DNA of 32,090 nucleotides from Spirulinaceae cyanobacterium SM2_1_0 (GTDB lineage Bacteria > Cyanobacteriota > Cyanobacteriia > Cyanobacteriales > Spirulinaceae): contig JAAUTY010000059.1 of the NCBI GenBank assembly GCA_012031265.1, forward strand, positions 1 to 32,090, in the 5' to 3' direction. A program made the position numbers and the translations under genes. Under the pieces are notes generated by a model that was not told where the DNA came from, did no database searches, and saw nothing but the letters and a program-made list of their open reading frames with translations. Shown one piece after another: positions 1 to 8,003 of this stretch (position 1 is the stretch's first letter; every line of letters starts with the position of its first letter).

Positions 1-752
1 CTGATTTTCATCATGGGGTGCAAGGTTTTTGCAACCTTGGGAGCCAAAACCTTGCACTTGCTGTGCCCCAAAAGTGGCTGAAGCCCTTATCCTGTGAGGA
101 TCTTAGCTTTTTTCAGCAAGCCCTAAAAAGCCCAACCCGGCAGCCAACCCCTCAGCGACCCCCTCCAACCCGACCAAATCCACATCCCCCACTCTCGCGG
201 AGCAGTAAATCCGCAGCCGGCCTAACCACGACTACCCAGGTCTCGCTATCGAGCCTCGTCCTTCACTCATCGTCCCCGACCAAGGTGACGATGCCGCCCG
301 CGACTATATGCCAGAGCTTGCTCAGCCCCAACTGGTAGCGCCATAGCCCGGCTCCGCAGCGCGCTAGCCTTAGCTTGAGCGATGACTTGGGTGACCAGAA
401 GGTCAATCTCAGGATTGCGGCGGTGCAAGTCCGCATGATCGTCAGATAGAATTTTGTATTAAATCGGACAATCGCTGTTTTTTCTCTGGTGCGTTGAAAA
501 ACTGAGTCGGCGCGGTAGAGTGGGTAGGAGGTATGTTGGCGAGCGATCGCCTAGCTTGCTGGCTGGATTGCGGTCGGCTTGATGGGCTTAGGAGAAATAT
601 CGTGCTAAGCAGCGGCTAGCCGCCGTGGTTAAATGGATTGGCAGCCTGCGGTCGAGTGACCGAATCTGATTTCAGTGGTGTCACGACCTTTCGCAGCTCG
701 CTCGCCCACTCACTGCTTTTTTGCCTGGAAATCGCGTCTCAAGGAGTCAACT
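1..752. other. Gene-poor, apparently decayed region
   Basis: No convincing gene is present. The longest open frame (18-338, +) is proline/serine-rich and low in complexity. Two short stretches look more protein-like: plus frame 209-346 (containing IVPDQGDDAARDYMPELAQ) and minus frame about 458-277 (containing DLHRRNPEIDLLVTQ). Both are closed by nearby stops and lack a start, so they may be relics of lost genes; I cannot name a family. One HIP1 octamer occurs near 543 and a perfect 12-nt palindrome GCGGCTAGCCGC at 612-623. The last ~100 bp must carry the leader of the response regulator gene that follows. Confidence 0.5.
14..70. repeat. Long imperfect inverted repeat
   Basis: TGCAAGGTTTT (19-29) pairs perfectly with AAAACCTTGCA (46-56), giving an 11-bp stem over a 16-nt loop. 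An outer TGGGG (14-18) can also pair with CCCCA (66-70) across a 9-nt bulge. No T-run follows directly, so a simple terminator is not obvious. It could be the 3' hairpin of a gene to the left of the window or a small palindromic repeat. Confidence 0.5.
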
Positions 753-1313
753 GTGGCTACACAAAAAATCCTAGTGATCGATGACAGTCGGGTCATCCGC
801 AACATGGTCAAGGATATGCTCCCAGCGGGCAATGTCGAGGTTGTCGAAGCCAAAAACGGTGAGGAAGGCGCGAAGCTGATTCGCTCGGTACATCCCAACC
901 TGATCATGTTGGATTTTCTCTTGCCGAAGAAAAGTGGCTGGCAGGTTTATCAGGAGATCCAAGCCGATCCGAGGTTGAGCCTGATTCCGCTGATGCTGAT
1001 GTCAGGTCGCAAGGAAGAAGTGACCGAGAAAATCTCTGAACCGTTTGAGTATTTCTCGTTTCTCGAAAAGCCGTTCGAGAAGAAGCAACTAGTCGGCGCG
1101 CTCAAGGAGGCGATGCAAAAGGCGCAGGTGCGCAAGAAGCAAGCGCCCAAGGTTGCCGCAGCGGCAGTGGCAGATGTACCTGTAGCCGACGGCAATCTGG
1201 CGGCTGAGGTGCAGGCGATGAAGCAGAAAATGGCACAGATGCAGACTGAAATTCTCGGTCTCAAGAAGCAGTTGAGCCAGTTGGTCGCCTTCATCAAGCA
1301 AAAAATGCGCTAG
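753..1313 (+). CDS. CheY-like response regulator with C-terminal coiled coil
   Basis: Receiver protein of 186 residues. The GTG start is preceded by AAGGAG at 741-746 with a 6-nt spacer, and homology to receivers begins at once (KILVIDDS), so the longer in-frame start at 675 is rejected. Residues 1-125 form a receiver domain: acidic pair Asp10/Asp11, phospho-acceptor Asp54 in IMLDFLLPKKSG and conserved Lys106 in EKPFEKK. After an Ala/Val-rich linker (about 130-150), residues 155-186 form an amphipathic coiled coil with many Gln, Lys and Met. There is no DNA-binding or enzymatic output domain, so it probably acts by protein-protein contact or oligomerisation. It lies 229 bp upstream of a soluble histidine kinase on the same strand; pairing with that kinase is inferred from position only. 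Confidence 0.88.
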   Translation: MATQKILVIDDSRVIRNMVKDMLPAGNVEVVEAKNGEEGAKLIRSVHPNLIMLDFLLPKKSGWQVYQEIQADPRLSLIPLMLMSGRKEEVTEKISEPFEYFSFLEKPFEKKQLVGALKEAMQKAQVRKKQAPKVAAAAVADVPVADGNLAAEVQAMKQKMAQMQTEILGLKKQLSQLVAFIKQKMR

Positions 1314-1502
1314 TTGGCACCCTCGTAACCATCCATAACGACTACCGAGCTGCAACCCACTGCTGGGGATATTACCTGCGGGGGGGACTGGAACGCTTAT
1401 CCATATGCTCCACTGCATTCGAGCTTGCAGAATTCTCTCTGCAAAGTTTAAAAAAACAACCCAATCGTGTTATATGTGACACCGTAAAGCTGCATTCTGT
1501 TT

Positions 1503-1508
1503 TATGAT
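1503..1508 (+). promoter_or_regulatory. Possible -10 element for the kinase gene
   Basis: TATGAT lies 35 bp upstream of the GTG start of the kinase gene in an otherwise AT-rich stretch (about 1445-1510). The nearest -35-like hexamer (GTGACA, 1476-1481) is 21 bp away, which is too far for a standard sigma-70 promoter, so this is only a candidate. Confidence 0.22.
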
Positions 1509-1542
1509 TTGAGGCTCATAGATGTAGCAGTGGAAACAGCTT

Positions 1543-4260
1543 GTGGGCAAGATCACTGAAGGGAGTTGTCAACCAGCTAACTTGGAGACAGTTTCAGTTG
1601 GGGTGTTGTACTCGCTGAGTGGCAAAATGGCGGCTTCGGAAGCGCCGCTTCGCGATGCGACTCAGCTTGCCATTGATGAAATCAACCAAGCGGGCGGCGT
1701 CCTAGGTCGGCAAGTCGTGCCCATCATGGTCAATGGTGCGTCACAATCCGAAGTCTTTGCTTGCGAGGCTGAGCGGTTGCTGGCTGAGCGCCAAGTTGTG
1801 ACTCTCTTCGGTGGTTGGACCTCGGCGGCACGAAAGGCGATGCGCCCGGTCGTTGAGCGCTATGACAGTTTGTTGTGGTATCCGCTGCAATATGAAGGTC
1901 TCGAAACTTCGCCGAACATTGTCTACACTGGCATCTGTGCCGACCAGCAATTGGCGACGGCACTGCAATGGCTGGCGGCTCAAGGGCGATCGCGCCTTTA
2001 CCTGCTCGGCTCTGACTACGTTTTTCCCCGTACACTCCGCCAAATCGCCTGCGCGCTCATGCCCCGTTATCACCTCTGCTGTGTCGGCGAGGATTATCTG
2101 GCGCGCGGCGAGGCTAACTTTGAACTGACCATTGCGGCGATCCAGGACTGCCAGGCGCAAGCGATCCTCAGCACCCTCAATGGCGATCATGATCGCCATT
2201 TTTATCGCCAGTACCGCGCTGCCGGTCTGGTTCCCGACTGCCTACCGATCCTCTCGGTCAATATCACCGAAGCCGAACTCCAGCGCCTCGATCCGGCGGC
2301 TGCCGCTGGTCACTACTGTGCCTGGAGTTATTTTCAAAGTCTCCCGACGGTAGCAAACCAGCGCTTTGTCCGCAACTTCCAGGCTCGCTACGGGGGCGAT
2401 CGCGTTACGAGTGAGCCAGTCGCCGCCGCCTACACCCAGGTCTACCTCTGGAAACTTGCCGCCGAACGGGCGGGAACGACCGAGCCAGCCGCCGTCCGCG
2501 CTGCTGCGCGTGGGCTGGAATGGGACGCGCCCAGCGGTCACCTGCGGGTCGCGGACAATTTGCACTTGGCTCGTCCCTGCTACATCGGTCGGATCCTGGC
2601 AAGTGGTCAGTTCGAGGTCGTCAGTCGCACGGCAATGCTGGAGCCGCAGCCGTGGCTGGGGTTGGAGGAGTGGGAGAGTCCGCTGCGACCAGCGATCGCC
2701 AGCTTGCTCGGTGAAGTCTCCCAGAGCATCTTGCACAGTTGCCAGGTGGAGGCAAGTGCTCGCACCCAGGCGGCCTTGGCCTCGGAGTTGACGATCGCCA
2801 ACCAAGAGTTGCGCCAGACCCAAGCGCAACTGCTCGCTGCCAAGGCCCGCGAAATGTTGCTGGAACGGCAACTGGCGAGTCAGATCCGCAACTCTCTCGA
2901 CCTGGAGACGGTACTCGCGAATGCCGTCGCGGAAATTGCCAACCTTCTCTGCCTCGATCGCTGCTTATTTCTCTGGTATAGCGATGAGTCAGCGGCGTTA
3001 CAGATCGCCGCTTGCCAGAGTCCGGGTTTGGATGCCAATCTGTTGCCGCCCGTTGAAGCCGTCGCTCACATCGTGGCCAAGATTCCCCTGGCAGAGACGC
3101 AACTGCTCAGTATCGATGCCGTCTCCAGCACGGATCAGCTTGAATTCGCCACTCGCCAGTACCTCCAGCGGCTCAGCCTCCAAGCGCTGATCGCGGCTCC
3201 CGTTCGTACTCGCTTCGGCCGCAGCGGCCTAGTGCTCTGCGAGCAGTACGACCAGCCACGGGTCTGGCGCGAGCGCGAGCGATCGCTCCTCGCGGCGGTG
3301 GTCAATCAGTTGGCGATCGCCATTGAACAGGCGCAACTCTATGAGCAGAGCCAAAATGCCGCCGCCGTTGCCCAAGCTCACGCTGAACAGCTCAAACAAG
3401 CCCTAGAGGAGTTGCAGCGCACCCAGGCTCACCTCGTCCAGACTGAGAAGATGTCGGCGCTGGGACTGCTGACGGCTGGCCTCGCCCACGAGATCAAAAA
3501 CCCGGTTAGCTTTGTCTGTGGCAACTTGACCTACGCTCAGGAATACGCGGCGGCAGCGATCGCCCTGATCCAGCTTTACCAACAACATTTCCCTGATCCC
3601 CCAGCGGCGATTCGCGACCTCGAAGCGGAGATCGAGCTGGATTTCCTGCTCGAGGACTTCCCCAAAACCTTGACCTCGATGGCGGTGGGAGCCGATCGCA
3701 TCCAGGAACTGGTGCTCTCGCTGCGGAACTTTTCACGGACGGATCAGACGGGTCAGGAAACGGTCGATTTGCACGCCGGTCTCGACAGCGCCTTGCTGAT
3801 TCTCAGCCATCGTCTCCAATCCCGGGGCGGTCACACCGCCATCGAGGTGGTTAAGGACTACGGCACGCTACCGGCGATCGCCTGCTACCCCTCGCAACTC
3901 AATCAGGTCTTTGTGAATCTCATCGGCAACGCCATCGATGCCCTAGAGGCGCAAACACAAGCGGGCGACCCCGCCTGGATTAAAATTCGCACGACGGCGA
4001 CCGCTGAGCAGATCGAGATTGCGATCGCCGACAACGGTCCGGGTATCCCCGCCGCGATTCAGTCACAACTCTTTGATCCCTTCTTCACTACCAAGCCCAG
4101 TGGCAAAGGCACCGGTCTGGGCCTATCGATCAGCCAGCAGATCGTGGCGAAACACGGCGGTCGGCTGCAATGTCGTTCGGAACCCGGGGGCGGCACCGAG
4201 TTCGTGCTTCAATTGCAGGTCGCATCCAAGTCGATTAGCCCAGTCAATGAGGTTGCTTAG
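1543..4260 (+). CDS. Soluble hybrid sensor: UrtA/AmiC-like binding domain, GAF, histidine kinase
   Basis: Protein of 905 residues. Residues ~15-380 match the type I periplasmic-binding fold of urea/amide receptors; UrtA-like blocks include SLSGKMA, LWYPLQYEG, GSDYVFPRT, STLNGD and GHYCAWSYFQ. A helical linker (~395-445) leads to a GAF domain (~447-605), then a coiled coil and a kinase core: H box with phospho-acceptor His649 (AGLAHEIKNP), N box with Asn796 (NLIGNAIDAL), G1 box Asp830 (ADNGPGIP), F box LFDPFFTTKP and G2 box GKGTGLGLS. The frame is closed by TAG upstream at 1522-1524, so the GTG at 1543 is the earliest start. There is no signal peptide or membrane segment, so the binding domain should be cytoplasmic, as in Pseudomonas AmiC. 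The ligand is unknown; urea, short amides or branched amino acids are family-based guesses. A CheY-like gene lies just upstream. Confidence 0.9.
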   Translation: MGKITEGSCQPANLETVSVGVLYSLSGKMAASEAPLRDATQLAIDEINQAGGVLGRQVVPIMVNGASQSEVFACEAERLLAERQVVTLFGGWTSAARKAMRPVVERYDSLLWYPLQYEGLETSPNIVYTGICADQQLATALQWLAAQGRSRLYLLGSDYVFPRTLRQIACALMPRYHLCCVGEDYLARGEANFELTIAAIQDCQAQAILSTLNGDHDRHFYRQYRAAGLVPDCLPILSVNITEAELQRLDPAAAAGHYCAWSYFQSLPTVANQRFVRNFQARYGGDRVTSEPVAAAYTQVYLWKLAAERAGTTEPAAVRAAARGLEWDAPSGHLRVADNLHLARPCYIGRILASGQFEVVSRTAMLEPQPWLGLEEWESPLRPAIASLLGEVSQSILHSCQVEASARTQAALASELTIANQELRQTQAQLLAAKAREMLLERQLASQIRNSLDLETVLANAVAEIANLLCLDRCLFLWYSDESAALQIAACQSPGLDANLLPPVEAVAHIVAKIPLAETQLLSIDAVSSTDQLEFATRQYLQRLSLQALIAAPVRTRFGRSGLVLCEQYDQPRVWRERERSLLAAVVNQLAIAIEQAQLYEQSQNAAAVAQAHAEQLKQALEELQRTQAHLVQTEKMSALGLLTAGLAHEIKNPVSFVCGNLTYAQEYAAAAIALIQLYQQHFPDPPAAIRDLEAEIELDFLLEDFPKTLTSMAVGADRIQELVLSLRNFSRTDQTGQETVDLHAGLDSALLILSHRLQSRGGHTAIEVVKDYGTLPAIACYPSQLNQVFVNLIGNAIDALEAQTQAGDPAWIKIRTTATAEQIEIAIADNGPGIPAAIQSQLFDPFFTTKPSGKGTGLGLSISQQIVAKHGGRLQCRSEPGGGTEFVLQLQVASKSISPVNEVA

Positions 4261-4325
4261 ACCCTATCGCCCAAGTTGGCTAAATGAGAGCACAAAATTA
4301 ACATTTCTTTACCAAAAAAACTGCC

Positions 4326-4742
4326 GTGGTCGCCACCTCTAACTCGCTGCCGCTGATCAGCACCTTCATCATGATCGTCACCTTCTTGGCGATCGCCAAC
4401 GGCTTCATCTTCAAAGACGGTCTCGAATACCAAGTCGATCGCTGGGATCGCAACCGCCAGACCCAAGCCAAAATCGAATACCGCCGCCCCCATCTCATCT
4501 TTGCCTACATCTGGCTCAGCTTTTTTCTCTTTTGCTTCGTCGCCGCTTGCCTCTCGGTATTCAAGATTGGTCTTTTGCTCTCTGTGCTCTTGGGCGCTGT
4601 GGTGGTCTTCCCGATGGCAATCCTGATCTGGATTCAACTGGGAGCGATGCTCGCCTTGTTAGCCAAAGGCGGCTCAAAAGCCATTGATATCGATAGCTAC
4701 TACTCCGCCACCGCCGAGCAGCCCGAAGGGAATTCCCCCTGA
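4326..4742 (+). CDS. Small membrane protein, function unknown
   Basis: Encodes 138 residues from a GTG start; an internal ATG at 4371 (residue 16) is an alternative, and no strong ribosome-binding site marks either. About three hydrophobic segments are visible: residues ~9-27, ~57-79 and ~84-110, the last two nearly continuous. A charged loop (~30-55) rich in Asp, Arg and Gln separates the first two, and the tail is polar (DIDSYYSATAEQPEGNSP). One HIP1 site lies in the gene, and base use resembles its neighbours. It starts 65 bp after the kinase stop on the same strand, so it could be cotranscribed. I do not recognise the family. Confidence 0.7.
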   Translation: MVATSNSLPLISTFIMIVTFLAIANGFIFKDGLEYQVDRWDRNRQTQAKIEYRRPHLIFAYIWLSFFLFCFVAACLSVFKIGLLLSVLLGAVVVFPMAILIWIQLGAMLALLAKGGSKAIDIDSYYSATAEQPEGNSP

Positions 4743-4780
4743 CTAACTTTCGATGTTTTTTGCACCGCTAGCATCCCAAC

Positions 4781-5296
4781 TTGGAGATTACCGTGGGCGC
4801 TCATCCCTACTACTACTTCACCGGCTACCGAGAAGATGTAAACGATGCCTTACAGGCTTTACGGAAAGCAGAGTTTGCGGCTGGTCGCTACGATCCGGCA
4901 ATGCAAGCATACGATGATTCGTACATGTTTGAATTTCAGTTTCCGCCAGATATAGATTCCGTAGCCCCAGGGGCGCAGCATTCCTCAATTGAGGAGGCTT
5001 TTGAAGCATCAGATGCTAGTGGAACTGGATCCATTCTTGATATTCAGGAAGTTTCTGCTAATCCTCAGTTTTTAAGATCATCGCCATTATCCTCTGAATG
5101 GTTGATTAGATTATTTGGCACAGACAAGCCGACTCACGAGCTTGTGAAAAGAGTTATCTGCGATGAGGAGCCTCTTGATGGAAGCGATGACTTATGGGAT
5201 GAATTGACAATCGGCAGAGGAGAAAGTAGGCATCTGGTTGTGTACACAGACGGTAAACCATCGGAGATATTTTTCATGGGTTATTCAGTGGACTGA
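4781..5296 (+). CDS. AT-richer hypothetical protein
   Basis: Encodes 171 residues from a TTG, or 167 from an in-frame GTG at 4793; neither has a clear ribosome-binding site. The sequence is acidic and soluble, with an aromatic N-terminus (GAHPYYYFTGY), a helix (VNDALQALRKAEFAAGRY) and a Ser/Glu/Asp-rich centre (HSSIEEAFEASDASGTGS). It resembles a hypothetical family I recall as recurrent in cyanobacteria with the pattern HPYYYF...LR..EF.AGRY, but I know no function. Codons are clearly more AT-rich than in adjacent genes, and no HIP1 site occurs, suggesting later arrival or different constraint. Palindromic repeats follow immediately downstream. Confidence 0.72.
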   Translation: MEITVGAHPYYYFTGYREDVNDALQALRKAEFAAGRYDPAMQAYDDSYMFEFQFPPDIDSVAPGAQHSSIEEAFEASDASGTGSILDIQEVSANPQFLRSSPLSSEWLIRLFGTDKPTHELVKRVICDEEPLDGSDDLWDELTIGRGESRHLVVYTDGKPSEIFFMGYSVD

Positions 5297-5609
5297 TTGA
5301 TGATTTGTGACTCGGCAGGTTGCCTCGTGGTGAAGTGAAAAGCACAGTTTATGGAACAGTCTCTTTAACGCTTCGCATCCAACAAGCTGTGCTTTTAGCT
5401 CTTGCTCATCTGGCTGACCGACAAAACGCCCGAAACCCTTGAAAATTTGTAGGGTGGGTTGACGAAGGAAACCCAACTCCAACCCTTGTCGCTGTTGGGT
5501 TTCGCCAGGCTCAACCCAACCTACAAAAAGATGTGTCAGACAGTCAGGTTGCTCACTCTTCGCGACTAATGATGCAATCTAGGCTCAGCCCCCTGTCTGC
5601 CCTACCGCC
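5297..5609. other. Intergenic region with inverted repeats upstream of recJ
   Basis: No gene is supported in this 313-bp spacer. A 10-bp perfect inverted repeat, AAAAGCACAG (5338-5347) and CTGTGCTTTT (5387-5396), encloses a 39-nt loop and may end the preceding transcript. A palindromic repeat element follows at 5446-5527. The remaining ~80 bp before recJ would hold its promoter, but no clear hexamers were identified. Confidence 0.55.
5446..5527. repeat. Dispersed palindromic repeat (TTTGTAGG...CCTACAAA)
   Basis: The 82-bp element has nearly perfect inverted halves: TTTGTAGGGTGGGTTGA at the left mirrors TCAACCCAACCTACAAA at the right, with one G:A difference. An inner AAACCCAAC / GTTGGGTTT pair surrounds a short centre. 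From memory, palindromes of this GTAGGTTGGGTTGAG...AACCCAAC type recur in intergenic regions of many cyanobacteria. The element is non-coding and probably a non-autonomous, MITE-like or REP-like repeat. Confidence 0.75.
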
Positions 5610-7949
5610 ATGAATCAGCCCCGACCCCAATGGCAACTGCCAGCGGCTGCCATACCTCCCCCAGATTTCCAGGCGGCTGTCCAGGAGCTTGTCGCTACCG
5701 ATTCCGTCCCCGCGTCCCTCGCAACCCTACTGTGGCAGCGCGGCTGGCGTGACCTGGAGCAGTTGCCGGGCTTTCTCAATGCCGACCACTATCAGCCCGC
5801 CGACCCCTTTGCCTTTGGTGACGAGATGGAGCGAGCTGTGGCACGCTTGCAGCAGGCGCGCGATCGCGATGAAAAAGTCGCAATCTGGGGCGACTTCGAT
5901 GCTGATGGCATCACCGCGACCAGCGTGCTTTGGGAAGGGCTGGGCGAATTTTTCGCCCCCGCAACGCAACTCTGCTACACCATCCCCAATCGCCTCACCG
6001 AATCGCACGGGCTAAACTTGGCCGGACTCGAACGCCTCGCGGCTTGGGGGGCAACCTTGGTCGTCACCTGCGACACTGGCAGCACCAATTTGGCGGAAAT
6101 TGTGCAGGCGCGGCAACTCGGTCTCGATCTAATCATCACCGACCACCACACCTTGCCGCCAACACGCCCCGAAGTGGCGGCGATCATCAATCCGCGCTAC
6201 CTGCCCACGACTCACCCGCTTTACCATCTCTCCGGCGTTGCCGTTGCCTACAAGCTAGTCGAAGCCTTGTATCAGCGTCTGCCTGATGTGCCTCAGCAAC
6301 CATTGACCACACTGCTCGATTTGGTGGCGATTGGTCTGATCGCTGATCTAGTCGAACTCAGCGGCGATTGTCGCTATTTGGCGCAACGGGGCATTGAGCA
6401 GTTGCAGCAGCAGTCAAAGCCCCCGACCGGGACGCCGACGCGGCCGGGAGTTGCCGAATTGTTGCGGCTTTGTCAGAAGACGGGCGATCGCCCCACCGAC
6501 ATCTCCTTTGGCATCGGCCCCCGCATCAATGCCGTCAGCCGCGTCCAGGGCGATGCCCGCTTTTGCGTCGAGCTGCTGACCAGCCGCGATCCCCAACGCT
6601 GCCACCAATTGGCTCAGGAAACCGAGTTAGCCAACACCCGCCGCAAGGAATTGCAGCAGCAAGTCTTGAGGTCGGCCAAACAGCAACTGGCGCAACTGGA
6701 TCTGTCCACAACGCCCGCGCTCGTGCTCGCCGATCCGCAATGGCCAGCGGGGGTGCTGGGCTTAGTTGCGGGGCAACTTGCTCAGGAATATGGCCGACCG
6801 GCGGTGTTGCTCAGCCTCGAAACGGTGACGGCGGATTCAGGTGCTGAGCCGCTGGCGCGTGGCTCGGCGCGCTCGGTGCAGCAGATTGATCTTTATGAAT
6901 TAGTCAACCGGCAGCAGCACCTCCTGCATCGCTTCGGTGGTCATCCGTTTGCCGCCGGACTCAGCCTACCCGTTGCCAATGTGCCGCTCTTTGCCGAGGC
7001 GCTCAATCAGTCGCTGCGCCAGCAACTGACGACGGCGGCGAGCTTACGACCCCAGATTGCGGTTGACCTGCGCGTGACGGTGGCTGACTTGGGCAGAGAC
7101 CTCTTTCGCGAGCTGAAATGGCTGGAACCTTGCGGGATGGGCAACTCGGTGCCGCGCCTGTTGCTGGAAGACTGCTGGTTTAGCGACGCCTGGCACCAGA
7201 ATTCACGCGATTACAAGCAGCGTAAAGTGCAGTACATCAAGACCACCTTCCAAATCGCCGACGAGACTTGTCCGGCTGGTTTTCCCGGTCTCTGGTGGGG
7301 CCATTACAAGGAAGAGTTGCCCCAGGATACGCGCTGCGATGCGGTGGTTGAACTCGATTTCAATACCTACCGCAAGCAGTATGAGGTGCGCCTGATTGAC
7401 CTGCGTTTGCGTGGCGTCGAGCACTACCATTTGCCGACCCTCGAATCCTTGCTCGACTGCCGCCAGCAGCCCGCGACGGCGTTGCCGCCGACGGCGTTGC
7501 GCTTGGCGGACTGTCCGGCGAACTGGCGTGAGCTGGAGCAACCCTATGAGCGGGCGTTGCAGCAAGCGCGCGCCCTGGCCTTGGTCTATGGTGAACAGGC
7601 TGAACCCGAGCCTCCCCAGCTTTGGACGCAACTGATTGGGGTTGCGAAATATCTGCTGCGAACGGGCGATCGCGCCAGTCGTGCCCAATTACGCCATAAA
7701 TTTCGGCTCAGCCCCGCCAGCTTGGCTCTCGGTGTCGAGGCGCTGCGGGCGCTCGGCTTCGCAGTCGTCAGTGAGCGGGAGGGTCTGAGTGTCAGTCAGT
7801 TGGGAGCCGGACTGCCGAGCCGGGACGCGGCGATCGCCACCTTTCTCGCCGCTGTTGCCGAAGAGCAGTTTCAACGCCAGTATTTCTATCACGTGCCGAT
7901 TGAAACCTTGCGGGCGGTACTGGGCGATCGCGCTGGAACCGCGTTTTGA
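5610..7949 (+). CDS. recJ: Single-stranded-DNA-specific exonuclease RecJ
   Basis: RecJ degrades single-stranded DNA 5' to 3' in recombination and mismatch or excision repair. The 779-residue product has the DHH phosphoesterase motifs: Asp95/Asp97/Asp99 in WGDFDADGIT, CDTGSTN for motif II and ITDHHTLP with Asp178-His179-His180. The DHHA1 motif is GGHPFAAG (443-450). An OB-fold-like region follows (~455-600). It is about 200 residues longer than E. coli RecJ (577); residues ~660-760 (QLIGVAKYLLRTGDRASRAQ onward) look like a winged-helix module, an inference. The ATG start directly follows a spacer with the palindromic repeat. The stop codon falls inside a GTTTTGA heptamer repeat, so the extreme C-terminus may have been redefined by that repeat. 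Confidence 0.95.
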   Translation: MNQPRPQWQLPAAAIPPPDFQAAVQELVATDSVPASLATLLWQRGWRDLEQLPGFLNADHYQPADPFAFGDEMERAVARLQQARDRDEKVAIWGDFDADGITATSVLWEGLGEFFAPATQLCYTIPNRLTESHGLNLAGLERLAAWGATLVVTCDTGSTNLAEIVQARQLGLDLIITDHHTLPPTRPEVAAIINPRYLPTTHPLYHLSGVAVAYKLVEALYQRLPDVPQQPLTTLLDLVAIGLIADLVELSGDCRYLAQRGIEQLQQQSKPPTGTPTRPGVAELLRLCQKTGDRPTDISFGIGPRINAVSRVQGDARFCVELLTSRDPQRCHQLAQETELANTRRKELQQQVLRSAKQQLAQLDLSTTPALVLADPQWPAGVLGLVAGQLAQEYGRPAVLLSLETVTADSGAEPLARGSARSVQQIDLYELVNRQQHLLHRFGGHPFAAGLSLPVANVPLFAEALNQSLRQQLTTAASLRPQIAVDLRVTVADLGRDLFRELKWLEPCGMGNSVPRLLLEDCWFSDAWHQNSRDYKQRKVQYIKTTFQIADETCPAGFPGLWWGHYKEELPQDTRCDAVVELDFNTYRKQYEVRLIDLRLRGVEHYHLPTLESLLDCRQQPATALPPTALRLADCPANWRELEQPYERALQQARALALVYGEQAEPEPPQLWTQLIGVAKYLLRTGDRASRAQLRHKFRLSPASLALGVEALRALGFAVVSEREGLSVSQLGAGLPSRDAAIATFLAAVAEEQFQRQYFYHVPIETLRAVLGDRAGTAF

Positions 7950-7963
7950 GTTTTGAGTTTTGA
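7943..7963. repeat. GTTTTGA x3 tandem heptamer at the recJ stop
   Basis: Three exact head-to-tail copies of GTTTTGA. The first contains the recJ TGA stop (7947-7949), and the last contributes the left arm of the terminator hairpin that follows. A related array, AATTTTGAGTTTTGAGT, occurs at 10051-10067. Short TTTTGA arrays resemble the heptanucleotide repeats known from filamentous cyanobacteria. Confidence 0.7.
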
Positions 7964-7983
7964 GTCAGCTCTACCACTCAAAA
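7958..7983. terminator. Bidirectional terminator between recJ and the S9 peptidase gene
   Basis: TTTTGAGT (7958-7965) pairs with ACTCAAAA (7976-7983) over a 10-nt loop. T- and A-rich flanks suit termination of both converging genes. The GC content of the stem is low, so strength is uncertain. Confidence 0.5.
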
Positions 7984-8003
7984 TTCAAAAAACTCATTCA
8001 TTC

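Noticed and set aside
18-338. 106-residue open frame at the left edge
   Set aside because: Proline/serine-rich low-complexity translation with no ribosome-binding site and no family resemblance; a better protein-like reading exists in another frame.
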